A DNA stretch of 64,000 bases from Oscillospiraceae bacterium (GTDB lineage: Bacteria > Bacillota > Clostridia > Oscillospirales > Oscillospiraceae): the NCBI GenBank assembly GCA_018265835.1, contig JABLYK010000008.1, forward strand, positions 1-64,000. Reading direction: 5' to 3'. This document shows, piece by piece, positions 34,429-42,457 of this stretch (positions are counted from its first letter, which is position 1; each line of letters begins with the position of its first letter). The translations under genes were made by a program, and so were the position numbers. The notes beneath the pieces are model-generated. The model ran no database searches, had not been told where the DNA came from, and saw only the letters and a list, made by a program, of their open reading frames with translations.

Positions 34429-35656
34429 CCGCTGTTGTTCCTTCCTCGGTTTGCGCCTGAAGTTGCTGCATTTCCTCCGGCGGGGTCGCGCGTGCAACGC
34501 CGATCTCCTGCTCGCACTCGGCGCGCAGCGTCACGATCAGCATGCCGTCGCGCTCCGTCGCGGTAAAGGCGGCGGAGACAATCTCTCCATCCGCGCCGAT
34601 GCGCGCCTGAAGCTGCTGCGTCAGCGTCTGTTCCAGCGCGGCGCGCGCTTCCTCCTGCGGCACCGGAATTTCCTGCGTTTCATACGGCTGCACCCGCTCG
34701 CGCACGAGCGAGACCGGCAGCGTAAACACGCCCGGGATAGAAAATGCGTATTCAAAATTGATTTTATCACATTCCGCATCTGAAATTCCACTGCTTTGAT
34801 AAAAATTTATGCGCTTTTTGCCAGCGACGAGCGCCCAGCGGTTTTTCGCGCGGCCGGACTGCGTTTTCACGGTCCGGGTCAGCGGCTGCTCCGCCGTCAG
34901 CTCATAGAGCGTGCGCGCGCGGATGCTGCCAAGCGCGTGCGCCCCGCGCACGCCGCCGCCGAGATCGCCCACCGCGCCCGACACGAGCAATTCGCCCTCC
35001 GTCACGAGGTCGCCGGGCGCGACCCGCGCTTCGCCGGCGAGCACCTCCATGCTCAAAACGAAGCCCGACGCGCCGGCATAAAGGCTCACCGGCTCGTCGT
35101 TGTCCACAACCTCCGGCTTCGGTGTTTTTTCGCGCACAACGACCTCGGCGCAGCTCCCACGGATCTGCACCGCCAGCCATTGCAGCTCCGGAATTTTTAA
35201 GATCATGTGGTTTCGGATGAGATCATTGGAAAACCGCGGCCAGTAGCTGCCGGGCTTCACACCGTAGGCCTCCAGCTCGCGGAGAATCGTGCCGGTGGAG
35301 ACGGTCTCGTTCCCCGTGACCTGCACATCCCACACGAACAGGGACGACGCCAATACCGCCGCAACGCACAGCGCGAGCAGCGCGAACAAAAGCCGGTGCC
35401 GCCGCACGCGGCGAAGCAGCTTCGGCGCGCCGCCGCGTTTTTCCGGCTCCGCCGTGCACTGACAGCGCTCCGCGAGCGCCTGCACCCGCTTAAAATGGCG
35501 TTCCGGCACCGTGATGCGCAGCAGATATTCCTCCGCAGGCTCGGCCTCCCGCACGGGGATTCCCGCTTCGGCGCAGGCGTTGAGCACCCGCTCCGGATGC
35601 ACTCCGTGCACCGCCGCGCGCACATAGCCCCGGAAATATTGAACCAGTCGTTCCAT
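34421..35656 (-). CDS. yqfD: Sporulation protein YqfD
   Basis: 411 aa. N-terminal cytoplasmic domain (1-90), a transmembrane helix at about 92-112, then an extracellular part containing the family-typical VQVTGNETVSTGTILRELEAYGVKPGS and LQWLAVQIRGSCAEVVVREK. In Bacillus it is made in the mother cell under SigE and is needed for efficient sporulation. It overlaps phoH by 8 bases. Confidence 0.9.
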   Translation of the reverse strand: MERLVQYFRGYVRAAVHGVHPERVLNACAEAGIPVREAEPAEEYLLRITVPERHFKRVQALAERCQCTAEPEKRGGAPKLLRRVRRHRLLFALLALCVAAVLASSLFVWDVQVTGNETVSTGTILRELEAYGVKPGSYWPRFSNDLIRNHMILKIPELQWLAVQIRGSCAEVVVREKTPKPEVVDNDEPVSLYAGASGFVLSMEVLAGEARVAPGDLVTEGELLVSGAVGDLGGGVRGAHALGSIRARTLYELTAEQPLTRTVKTQSGRAKNRWALVAGKKRINFYQSSGISDAECDKINFEYAFSIPGVFTLPVSLVRERVQPYETQEIPVPQEEARAALEQTLTQQLQARIGADGEIVSAAFTATERDGMLIVTLRAECEQEIGVARATPPEEMQQLQAQTEEGTTADD

Positions 35657-35665
35657 GCCGCCACC

Positions 35666-35938
35666 TCACTCAAACTCCGCAGAGAGAATCACGCCGGAGA
35701 TCAGCAGATCCGACCGATCCATCGCCACGAGCTGCAAATTCGCGCCGCGGATGCGCAGACGCACGCGCCCGCCGTCCACCTCGATGCAGTCTCGGCTGTA
35801 TTGCAGCAGACCCCTGTGATTTTCGATCAGCGCGCGCCGCCGCCCCGTCACGGTCAGCTTCGGCACGCCCGCCACCGTCTCCGCCGGCAGATCGAGCCGC
35901 CCGGCGATTTCCTCTGGGATGTCCGCAATGCGCTTCAT
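35666..35938 (-). CDS. yqfC: Sporulation protein YqfC
   Basis: 90 aa, YabP/YqfC family, with the family pattern LTVTGRRRALIENHRGLLQYS and IRGANLQLVAMDRSDLLISG. Its partner yqfD follows after 9 bases. The start at 35938 has a GGGAGG site. The pair marks an endospore former. Confidence 0.88.
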   Translation of the reverse strand: MKRIADIPEEIAGRLDLPAETVAGVPKLTVTGRRRALIENHRGLLQYSRDCIEVDGGRVRLRIRGANLQLVAMDRSDLLISGVILSAEFE

Positions 35939-35966
35939 CGGCACACCTCCCCGTTTTTCCGCATCA

Positions 35967-35996
35967 GCATTTTATGCGCCGGTGCGCGCATATAAA
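35967..35996 (+). promoter_or_regulatory. SigE-like promoter of ylbJ
   Basis: GCATTTT (35967-35973), a 15-bp spacer and CATATAAA (35989-35996) resemble the SigE consensus (KMATATT, 14-15 bp, CATACAAT), with 6 of 7 and 6 of 8 matches. In Bacillus ylbJ belongs to the SigE regulon, which makes this plausible. Confidence 0.4.
35969..35976 (-). promoter_or_regulatory. Possible SigE -10 element for yqfC-yqfD
   Basis: On the minus strand CATAAAAT resembles the SigE -10 consensus (CATACAAT). The -35 region upstream of it is only a partial match, so this is a weak call. Confidence 0.25.
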
Positions 35997-36027
35997 ACAT
36001 TGGGACAAGAAGTCACGCGAAAAGGGG

Positions 36028-36996
36028 ATGTCGCTGTTGCTGCAAAAGATCCATAAATATCTTCCGCTGTGCGCCGCGCTGCTGGCGCTGGTGGCGCTGG
36101 TGCTGTGTTCGGAGGAGGCGATGGAGCACGCGCGGTACGGTCTCACGCTGTGCGCGCAGATGATCGTGCCGTCGCTGCTGCCGTTTTTCATTCTCTCCGC
36201 TCTGCTGCGGCAGCTCGGTCTGCCGGGTGTGCTCGGCCGCCTGCTCGCCCCGGTCACGGCGCGGCTGTTCGGCACCGGCGGCGCGGGCGCGAGCGCCTTT
36301 CTGCTCGGCATCACGGGCGGCTATCCGCTCGGCGCAGCCACCGTCGCGCAGCTCTACCGCGACGGCAGTCTCACGCGCGACGAAGCGGAGCGCGCGCTCG
36401 CCTTCTGCAACAATTCCGGCCCGGCGTTTCTCATCGGCGCGGCGGGCACGGGCATTTTCCACAGTGCGGGCATCGGGCTGCTCCTCTATGGCGTCCATGT
36501 CCTTGCAGCAGTGCTGGTGGGGATGCTCTCTGCGCCACGAAAGCGGCTGGAAGTCCCGGTTGTGCGCACGCAGATCGCGGTGGTCAGCTTTGCCGAGGCT
36601 CTGCCGGAGGCGGTGCGCTCGTCCGTGCAGACGATGCTCACCGTCTGCGGCTTTGTGGTGACCTTCAGCGTCGTGACGGGCATGCTCGACGCAGCGGGCG
36701 TGTTCCCGGCGCTCGCCGGGGCGCTCGCGGGCAGGCTCGGGCTGGAGCTGCATTTCACCCGCGCACTGCTGACAGGGCTGCTGGAGATCGGCACCGGCAT
36801 CGGCGCCATGCAGGGGCTGGCCGCCACGCCGCGGAACCTCGCACTGTGTGCGTTTCTGATTGGCTGGGGCGGCGTGTCCGTCCACTGCCAGACGGCGGCG
36901 GTGCTCGCCGGGACAACGCTGAAAAGCGCCCGGCACACAGCCGGGCGCTTTCTGCACGGAATTCTCTCCGCATTGTTGGTCTTATTATTTACTTGA
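36028..36996 (+). CDS. ylbJ: Sporulation integral membrane protein YlbJ
   Basis: About 322 aa with some eight hydrophobic segments. It has the nucleoside-recognition (Gate)-type repeats typical of YlbJ: IVPSLLPFFILSALL, FLLGITGGYPLGAATVA, and in the second half MLTVCGFVVTFSVV and FLIGWGGVSVHCQ. YlbJ is a mother-cell protein needed for proper spore formation. The start is uncertain: ATG 36028 has its G-rich site too close, TTG 36037 has better spacing, and an ATG at 35974 is also in frame. The 3' end (36918-36983) and an internal part (36164-36268) are copied again at 38506-38676. A perfect hairpin (about 36923-36952) lies inside the last codons. Confidence 0.88.
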   Translation: MSLLLQKIHKYLPLCAALLALVALVLCSEEAMEHARYGLTLCAQMIVPSLLPFFILSALLRQLGLPGVLGRLLAPVTARLFGTGGAGASAFLLGITGGYPLGAATVAQLYRDGSLTRDEAERALAFCNNSGPAFLIGAAGTGIFHSAGIGLLLYGVHVLAAVLVGMLSAPRKRLEVPVVRTQIAVVSFAEALPEAVRSSVQTMLTVCGFVVTFSVVTGMLDAAGVFPALAGALAGRLGLELHFTRALLTGLLEIGTGIGAMQGLAATPRNLALCAFLIGWGGVSVHCQTAAVLAGTTLKSARHTAGRFLHGILSALLVLLFT

Positions 36997-37669
36997 GCAG
37001 CGGGCAGATGTCCTCGACGGAGAGGGAATTGGCGTAGGCATACGCCTCCTCGCGCGTCGCAAAACTCCGCTCCAGCAGCGTATCGGCAAGCTTCATATCC
37101 ACCGCGCTGCCAAACTGGTAGTTGGACTCCTCCATGCTCGCGACGCGCCAAACGCCGTCGCCGCCCTTTATAAGTTCGCACGTCTCTGTAGCAGTCCCAA
37201 CAGCAAAAAACGTGCGGAAACTGCCCCCCTGCTCCTCTTCAATATATGGAATATACTTTTGCAGAGTCGTCATATCGCAGACGATCGTCGCCGTATTCCC
37301 ATCCACTTTGAGGCTTCTGGTATTGAAATCAATGATTGCGTTCTCCAGCGTGGTATCTGTGGTTTCATCGAAGATTTCGCAAATCATCTGCATCAAATCA
37401 TACAGTTGTTCAATTTCTCCGGACTCCGGCGTAAATGTATGGACCAGCTGGGTTCTATAGTTCTCCAGACAATTCACATCAAGCGTTCCCGTCTCATCCA
37501 GTATTTTGTCAGACCCAATATGCAACAGCTCCGCTTCTTTTACGGCATTCTGAATCGCTTCCGCATCCGCGTCATTTCCATCAATTGCAGCGTTCATGCT
37601 GACTGCCGCGACCGTCAAAACCACAACTGCCAATATGACAATACAAAAAATACGCGTTGATTTCCTCAA
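36989..37669 (-). CDS. Unknown membrane-anchored protein next to the amidase gene
   Basis: 226 aa from the TTG at 37669, chosen because AAGGAGG stands 8 bases away and the product then begins with a basic stretch and one hydrophobic helix (about 6-25), a signal anchor. The rest is an acidic extracellular domain of about 200 residues with no Cys pattern or catalytic motif I recognise. Its fold could be NTF2- or SnoaL-like, but that is a guess. AT-rich compared with neighbours. It follows the amidase-domain gene by 44 bases and probably shares its transcript. It converges on ylbJ and overlaps its 3' end by 8 bases. Confidence 0.7.
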   Translation of the reverse strand: MRKSTRIFCIVILAVVVLTVAAVSMNAAIDGNDADAEAIQNAVKEAELLHIGSDKILDETGTLDVNCLENYRTQLVHTFTPESGEIEQLYDLMQMICEIFDETTDTTLENAIIDFNTRSLKVDGNTATIVCDMTTLQKYIPYIEEEQGGSFRTFFAVGTATETCELIKGGDGVWRVASMEESNYQFGSAVDMKLADTLLERSFATREEAYAYANSLSVEDICPLLK

Positions 37670-37713
37670 GTGCAATACCTCCTTCGAAAATATGATGATG
37701 TGACATACGAACG

Positions 37714-38334
37714 TTAGCACAGCCGAAATGCATAAATCGCAGTTGTCTTCTTATTCGAATTATATGAATCCAAATGCCATAAAGTCTGTTTCCGGTCTGT
37801 TGAATTCTGATCCACTAAATCGCCATAGCCTGTTCCATCCAGTGAATTTCCGGTTCCGACAATAATACTCGAATGATCAATGATACCGTCATCCTGCCAG
37901 TCGTAAAACACGATTTCAATTCCAGTATTCGTCAGATTGTTGCTGTTATTCACATATCCATAAACGCCTTGCGAAGAATCTCCGTATTTTTTCCACTTAG
38001 AGACAAGCCGTTCTCCGCCCAGATTGATTTTTATATAGTTTTTCAGCTCGTCTGCTACTGTCCAAGCCCTTGTGTATGTATTGTAAGTACTCACGACTCC
38101 TTGAGTAAAATTCCACGTGCTGTCCGTTTTCACGCCGCCCGCATACATGCATTGCGACACAAAATTCGTGCAATTACCGCCACGTGTAAAATACTTATGA
38201 TTGGGGTTACAGCTCAACGCGTACGTATTTGCATAGTTCACCGCATTTGTGCGTGAATACGCAAACGAAGGAACGGATAGCGCACTCACAAATACAATCA
38301 TGGCCAAAACCACCGAAATTGCCCTTTTCTTCAC
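37714..38334 (-). CDS. Secreted Amidase_6-type (NlpC-like) protein
   Basis: 206 aa from a GTG start. Signal peptide: KKR, hydrophobic core, cleavage after SFA (about residue 25). The mature part matches the putative amidase domain (Amidase_6) seen in Clostridia: AVNYANTYAL, then GGNCTNFVSQC with the likely catalytic Cys, and DHSSIIVG with the likely His. The fold is probably papain-like and may act on peptide amide bonds in the wall. AT-rich. It is the first gene of a two-gene unit with its own promoter, inserted between ylbJ and a broken second copy of ylbJ. Confidence 0.82.
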   Translation of the reverse strand: MKKRAISVVLAMIVFVSALSVPSFAYSRTNAVNYANTYALSCNPNHKYFTRGGNCTNFVSQCMYAGGVKTDSTWNFTQGVVSTYNTYTRAWTVADELKNYIKINLGGERLVSKWKKYGDSSQGVYGYVNNSNNLTNTGIEIVFYDWQDDGIIDHSSIIVGTGNSLDGTGYGDLVDQNSTDRKQTLWHLDSYNSNKKTTAIYAFRLC

Positions 38335-38429
38335 TTCAAATTCCTTTCTCCCATCAGTCTTTCATCTTTTGCAACCGGTCAACGTGTACACAGATTCCAT
38401 TTCTGTATGTCTCATCCACGCTTAACAAA

Positions 38430-38458
38430 ATAATACTGGAATTTTCTTTCTTTGTGAA
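38430..38458 (-). promoter_or_regulatory. Promoter of the amidase-domain unit
   Basis: On the minus strand TTCACA (38453-38458), a 17-bp spacer and TATTAT (38430-38435), about 100 bases before the GTG start. Confidence 0.5.
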
Positions 38459-38505
38459 TTAACAAATTCCCAAATTTGTAACCCTATTTCCAGCAGAGAA
38501 TGAGG

Positions 38506-38676
38506 TCGTGCCGTCGCTGCTGCCGTTTTTCATTCTCTCCGCTCTGCTGCGGCAGCTCGGTCTGCCGGGCGTGCCCGGCCGCCTGCTCGCCCCGGTGACG
38601 GCGCGGCTGTGCTGAAAAGCGCCCGGCACACAGCCGGGCGCTTTCTGCACGGAATTCTCTCCGCATTGTTGGTCTT
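38506..38676 (+). pseudogene. Deleted second copy of part of ylbJ
   Basis: Bases 38506-38610 match ylbJ 36164-36268 without gaps (3 mismatches in 105). Bases 38611-38676 match ylbJ 36918-36983 exactly (66 of 66). The 649 bases between them in ylbJ are missing, and the join is clean. Orientation is the same as ylbJ. It encodes nothing useful. With intact ylbJ it brackets the two AT-rich genes at 36989-38334. Confidence 0.9.
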
Positions 38677-38685
38677 GATGTTCTC

Positions 38686-39270
38686 TTAAACTCCCGCGAA
38701 CGAAAACACGATGCCCGCCACGGCGGACGCCGCGATGAACACGATGGGGTGCAGCTTCTTCGTGGGCTTGACGACATTCGTCAGCACCCAGATCACCGCC
38801 GCGAGCACGATGGCCTTCCAGCAAAACAGGTCGCCCAGCGCGCCGGATGCCTTGTACGCCGCCGTGTCCACGAGGGAGAGCAACACCACGGAAAGCCCCG
38901 CTGCGGCAATGAGCGCCGTGGAGGCCGGGCGCAGGCCGTAAAACGCATCGTTCACCAAGCGGCTGTCGCGGAATTTGTGCAGGCAGGTGGCGATGATGAG
39001 GATGATGACGATGGCCGGTGTGACGATGCCGAGCGTCGCAATGAGCGCGCCGGGCACGCCGCCCGTGGTATAGCCGACGTAGGTCGCCATATTGATGCCG
39101 ATCGGGCCGGGCGTGGACTCCGCCACGGCGACCATGTCCGCGATCTGCTGATAAGTAAACCAGCCGGTTTTGTCCGACATGTCGTAGATAAACGGCAGCG
39201 TTGCCAGTCCGCCGCCGACGGAGAACAGGCCGGTCTTGAAAAACTCCCAAAACAGCCGGAGATAGATCAT
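38686..39270 (-). CDS. Chromate transporter, second half subunit
   Basis: 194 aa, one CHR domain with about six hydrophobic segments. Typical motifs: FFKTGLFSVGGGLATLPFI, STPGPIGINMATYVGY and GVPGALIATLGIVTPA. The long ChrA has two such domains; here each is its own protein, and the two would pair to give the antiparallel transporter. It exports chromate or, in many bacteria, another anion. It overlaps the partner gene by 4 bases. Confidence 0.92.
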   Translation of the reverse strand: MIYLRLFWEFFKTGLFSVGGGLATLPFIYDMSDKTGWFTYQQIADMVAVAESTPGPIGINMATYVGYTTGGVPGALIATLGIVTPAIVIILIIATCLHKFRDSRLVNDAFYGLRPASTALIAAAGLSVVLLSLVDTAAYKASGALGDLFCWKAIVLAAVIWVLTNVVKPTKKLHPIVFIAASAVAGIVFSFAGV

Positions 39271-39809
39271 TTCGCGCGCACCTCCAGACTCTTGATGACG
39301 ATGCCCGCAAACGCCGCCACCAGCACATACAGCACAGGCGACAGATCGAGAAACACCGAGCCGAGAAACACCGCCGCGAAGATCAGGAACGCTTTCCAGT
39401 CCACGACGGATTTCTTCCACAGCTTCACCACGGCGTTCAAAATCAGCACGCACACGCACGCGCGAATGCCCGCGAACGCGTTCTGCACCGCCGGGAGGTC
39501 TGCAAAATTTCGGATGAACGCCGCGATGATCGTAATGATCACAAGCGACGGGAACACCACGCCGAGCGTTGCGGCGATGCCGCCGGGAACGCCTTTCTGC
39601 TTCTGGCCGACAAACGTCGCCGTGTTCACGGCGATCACGCCGGGCGTGCACTGGCCGATGGCGTACCAGTCCATGACCTCCTCCTCCGTGGCCCAACCGC
39701 GCTTTTCTACCACCTCGCGCTGCAGCGCGGGCAGCATGGCGTAGCCGCCGCCAAACGTCGTCACCCCGACGGTGGCGAAGGTATAAAACAGCTTCCACAG
39801 TTCTTTCAT
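39267..39809 (-). CDS. Chromate transporter, first half subunit
   Basis: 180 aa CHR-domain protein with TFATVGVTTFGGGYAMLPAL, CTPGVIAVNTATFVG and GVPGGIAATLGVVFPSL. Partner of the following gene. The ATG at 39809 has a GAGGTG site; six further codons are open upstream. Confidence 0.92.
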   Translation of the reverse strand: MKELWKLFYTFATVGVTTFGGGYAMLPALQREVVEKRGWATEEEVMDWYAIGQCTPGVIAVNTATFVGQKQKGVPGGIAATLGVVFPSLVIITIIAAFIRNFADLPAVQNAFAGIRACVCVLILNAVVKLWKKSVVDWKAFLIFAAVFLGSVFLDLSPVLYVLVAAFAGIVIKSLEVRAK

Positions 39810-39855
39810 GGTATCACCTCTGAGCAATCAAGTTGCAAAAATAAAACCGGCAAGG

Positions 39856-39888
39856 ATTTCGCCCCCTGCGGAAGCAGAGGGCGAAAAT
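39856..39888 (-). terminator. Hairpin after the phosphohexomutase gene
   Basis: ATTTTCGCCCTCTGC - 4 bases - GCAGGGGGCGAAAT, one G-T pair in the stem, 14 bases beyond the mutase stop. The T-rich part follows after a short gap on the minus strand. Confidence 0.6.
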
Positions 39889-39901
39889 TCTTGTTTCGTC
39901 T

Positions 39902-41629
39902 TTACCGGCGCAGCGTTTCGGCAAAGGCCGCATATTTCGCCACGCGCTCGTCGCACGCAGCGCGATCCTTGCCGGTGGCGAGCACATAGATCTTGATCTT
40001 CGGCTCCGTGCCGGACGGGCGCACGATGAACGAGCAATCGTCCTCCAGCTCAAAATACAGCACGTTCGAGCCGGAAATCTCGGTGTGATCCACCTTGCCA
40101 AGGCCGATGACGTGCACCGAGCCGTCCTGATAATCGCGCATCCGCAGCACCGGCGTGCCGGCGATCTCGGTGAGCGGGTGCTCGCGCAGCTCCGCCATGA
40201 GCGAGCGCATCTTTTCCAGACCGTCCAGCCCCGGCATGACGAGATTCAGCGTCTTTTCGCCGTAATAGCCGTATTTCTCATACAGGGCGTCCACCGCCTG
40301 CGCAAGCGTCATGCCCTTTTCGAAGTAGTACGCCGCCATCTCGGTGATCATCATGCAGGCCGTGACCGCGTCCTTGTCGCGCACGTAGTCGCCCATCATA
40401 TAGCCGTAGCTCTCCTCAAACGCGAGCACATACTGATAGGAGCCGTCGCGCGCGTACTCGGCCAGCTTTTCGGCCATGAATTTGAAGCCGGTGAACGTCT
40501 CGTCGAAATGGATGCCGTTGGCCTCGCAGATGCGGCGCACCATCTTGGTCGTCACGATCGTGGATATGGCTGCCGCGTTTGCCGGCAGTGTGCCGTTTTC
40601 GCGCTTCGCGTTGATGATATAGTCCAGCAGCAGTACGCCCATCTGGTTGCCGGTGATCGTGTGATAGTCCCCGTCCGCGCCGCGCACCATAACGCCCACG
40701 CGGTCGGAATCCGGGTCGGTGCCGAGAATGAGGTCGCTGCCGACCTTCCGCGCCAGATCAACCGCAAGATAGAAGCCCTCCGGATTTTCCGGGTTGGGGC
40801 TTTGCACCGTGGGGAACGTGCCGTCAAGCGCCATCTGCTCCGGTACGGGGATCACCTGCTGCATCCCCAGCCGGCGCAGCGCCTCCGGCACGAGCCGCCA
40901 GCCCGCACCGTGGAACGGGGTGTAGACGATCTTGAACCGGTCGGCCACGCGGCGCACCACGCCAGGGTTGATGGCCTGCGCCATCACGTTCTGCAAAAAC
41001 GCCTCGTCCGTCTCCGCGCCGATATACTCCACCAGCCCATACTGCACCGCCTCGTCAAACGGCATGCGCTGGATGTCGGTGAAGATGTTCAGCCGCTCCA
41101 TGTTTTTGGCGATCGCGGCAGCGTGCTGCGGCGGAAGCTGCGCACCATCCGACCAGTAGACCTTATAGCCGTTGTATTCCTTGGGATTGTGGCTGGCCGT
41201 GATGTTCAGCCCCGCCGTCGCGCCGTAATGCTTCACGGCGAAGGACAGCTCCGGCGTCGGGCGCAGCGCGTCAAAGATGCGCACGTGGATGCCATTGGCC
41301 GCCATGACGGAGGCCGCCTCATGCGCGAATGTCTCGCTGTTGATGCGGCAGTCATAGCAGATCACGACGCCCTTCTTGCAGGCCTCCGCCCCCTCTGCGC
41401 GGATGACCTCCGCAAACGCCTGCGTAGCGTGGCGGATCACATGCACATTCATTCTCCGGCAACCGAGCGCCATTTCGCCGCGCAGTCCCGCCGTGCCGAA
41501 CTCCAGCGGTGCAAAGAACCGGCTCTCGATCTCTTTGTCATCGTCGCGGATGGCGTTCAGTTCCTCCCACTCCGCGTTGCTCAGTGCAGGACTGTCCAGC
41601 CACCGCTGGTATTCTTCCTTATAGTTCAT
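39902..41629 (-). CDS. Phosphoglucomutase/phosphomannomutase family enzyme
   Basis: 575 aa alpha-D-phosphohexomutase. The active-site loop TASHNP with the phosphoserine, the metal loop DPDSDR, and the sugar-specificity loop FEESYG are present. The size and FGTAGLRG near the N-terminus fit the PgcA/phosphoglucomutase group, which links glucose-6-P and glucose-1-P for cell-surface polymers. Its start overlaps the upstream gene by 11 bases. Confidence 0.93.
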   Translation of the reverse strand: MNYKEEYQRWLDSPALSNAEWEELNAIRDDDKEIESRFFAPLEFGTAGLRGEMALGCRRMNVHVIRHATQAFAEVIRAEGAEACKKGVVICYDCRINSETFAHEAASVMAANGIHVRIFDALRPTPELSFAVKHYGATAGLNITASHNPKEYNGYKVYWSDGAQLPPQHAAAIAKNMERLNIFTDIQRMPFDEAVQYGLVEYIGAETDEAFLQNVMAQAINPGVVRRVADRFKIVYTPFHGAGWRLVPEALRRLGMQQVIPVPEQMALDGTFPTVQSPNPENPEGFYLAVDLARKVGSDLILGTDPDSDRVGVMVRGADGDYHTITGNQMGVLLLDYIINAKRENGTLPANAAAISTIVTTKMVRRICEANGIHFDETFTGFKFMAEKLAEYARDGSYQYVLAFEESYGYMMGDYVRDKDAVTACMMITEMAAYYFEKGMTLAQAVDALYEKYGYYGEKTLNLVMPGLDGLEKMRSLMAELREHPLTEIAGTPVLRMRDYQDGSVHVIGLGKVDHTEISGSNVLYFELEDDCSFIVRPSGTEPKIKIYVLATGKDRAACDERVAKYAAFAETLRR

Positions 41630-41957
41630 CGTTTTCCTCTCCTTCCGCAAGCGCGTCGCCGCAGCCCTCGCACAGCGCTTCGGCGTCCTCCAGCATGGTT
41701 TCCGGCACGAGGATCTCCACCCCAAAGCCGGACATGCCCAGCATCAGCTTTCCGAATTCTCCGTCACGCGGATAATGTCTCAGACAGGGAATTCCGTACG
41801 CCTCCAGCATGTTCACCAGCAGCACATCGTTCATGTCCAGTCCGCTGAGCTTGGTGAGATACGCGGGCCTGACAGGCTCGCCCCGCTCATCGCGCGGCCA
41901 GCGCTTGAGCAGATCGCCGGGCAGATCCCTGCCCCATTCCAGTTTCGGTTCGTCCAT
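41619..41957 (-). CDS. DUF2007-like small protein
   Basis: 112 aa. The core LLVNMLEAYGIPCLRHYPRDGEFGKLMLGMSGFGVEILVPETMLEDAEAL resembles DUF2007 (putative signal-transducing domain), which often has the pattern 'xxxLLExxGIPxxxx ... GxxxLxVPxxxxxxAxxLL'. Function unknown. It overlaps the mutase gene and follows rlmH. Confidence 0.7.
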   Translation of the reverse strand: MDEPKLEWGRDLPGDLLKRWPRDERGEPVRPAYLTKLSGLDMNDVLLVNMLEAYGIPCLRHYPRDGEFGKLMLGMSGFGVEILVPETMLEDAEALCEGCGDALAEGEENDEL

Positions 41958-41974
41958 CGTTGTGTCTCCCTGAT

Positions 41975-42457
41975 TTATTTGTGATACCGGGTGCCTTCAT
42001 TGATTGTGAATGCGCGATAAATCTGTTCCGCCAGCATGACCCGTGCAAGATGGTGCGGAAACGTCATATCCGACATGGACAGTCGCAGGCTCGCCGCCTG
42101 CTTCACCGACGGGTGCAGCCCGAACGAGCCGCCCACAACGAAGCACAGCTTCGACACGCCGGAGCTTGCATACGCGGCAAGCTGCTGCGCCAGCGCCGGG
42201 CTGGACATATGCCTGCCCTCGACGCACATGGCGATGACCGCAGCGCCCCTGGGGATCTGCTTGACGATCTCGCGTCCCTCTTTTTCCAGCGCGGCGTCGA
42301 TCTCGCGCTGCGACGGGCGCTCCGGCAGGCGCTGCTCCGACAGCTCCACAAGCTCGAACCGGCAATACGCACCCAGCCGCTTTGCATATTCCGCAAATGC
42401 CTCGATATAATATTTCTCACGCATCTTTCCGACGCAGATCAGCGTTACAGACAGCAT
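41975..42457 (-). CDS. rlmH: 23S rRNA (pseudouridine1915-N3)-methyltransferase RlmH
   Basis: 160 aa SPOUT methyltransferase. The trefoil-knot signature VVGGSFGLHPSV and the C-terminal MTFPHHLARVMLAEQIYRAFTI...YHK are characteristic. RlmH methylates pseudouridine 1915 in helix 69 on the complete ribosome. It overlaps the upstream WalJ-like gene by 13 bases. Confidence 0.96.
   Translation of the reverse strand: MLSVTLICVGKMREKYYIEAFAEYAKRLGAYCRFELVELSEQRLPERPSQREIDAALEKEGREIVKQIPRGAAVIAMCVEGRHMSSPALAQQLAAYASSGVSKLCFVVGGSFGLHPSVKQAASLRLSMSDMTFPHHLARVMLAEQIYRAFTINEGTRYHK

Noticed and set aside
38506..38676. An insertion sequence end or a new gene at the ylbJ copy
   Set aside because: The segment aligns base for base with two parts of ylbJ and has no inverted repeats or transposase; it is a deletion derivative, not an IS.
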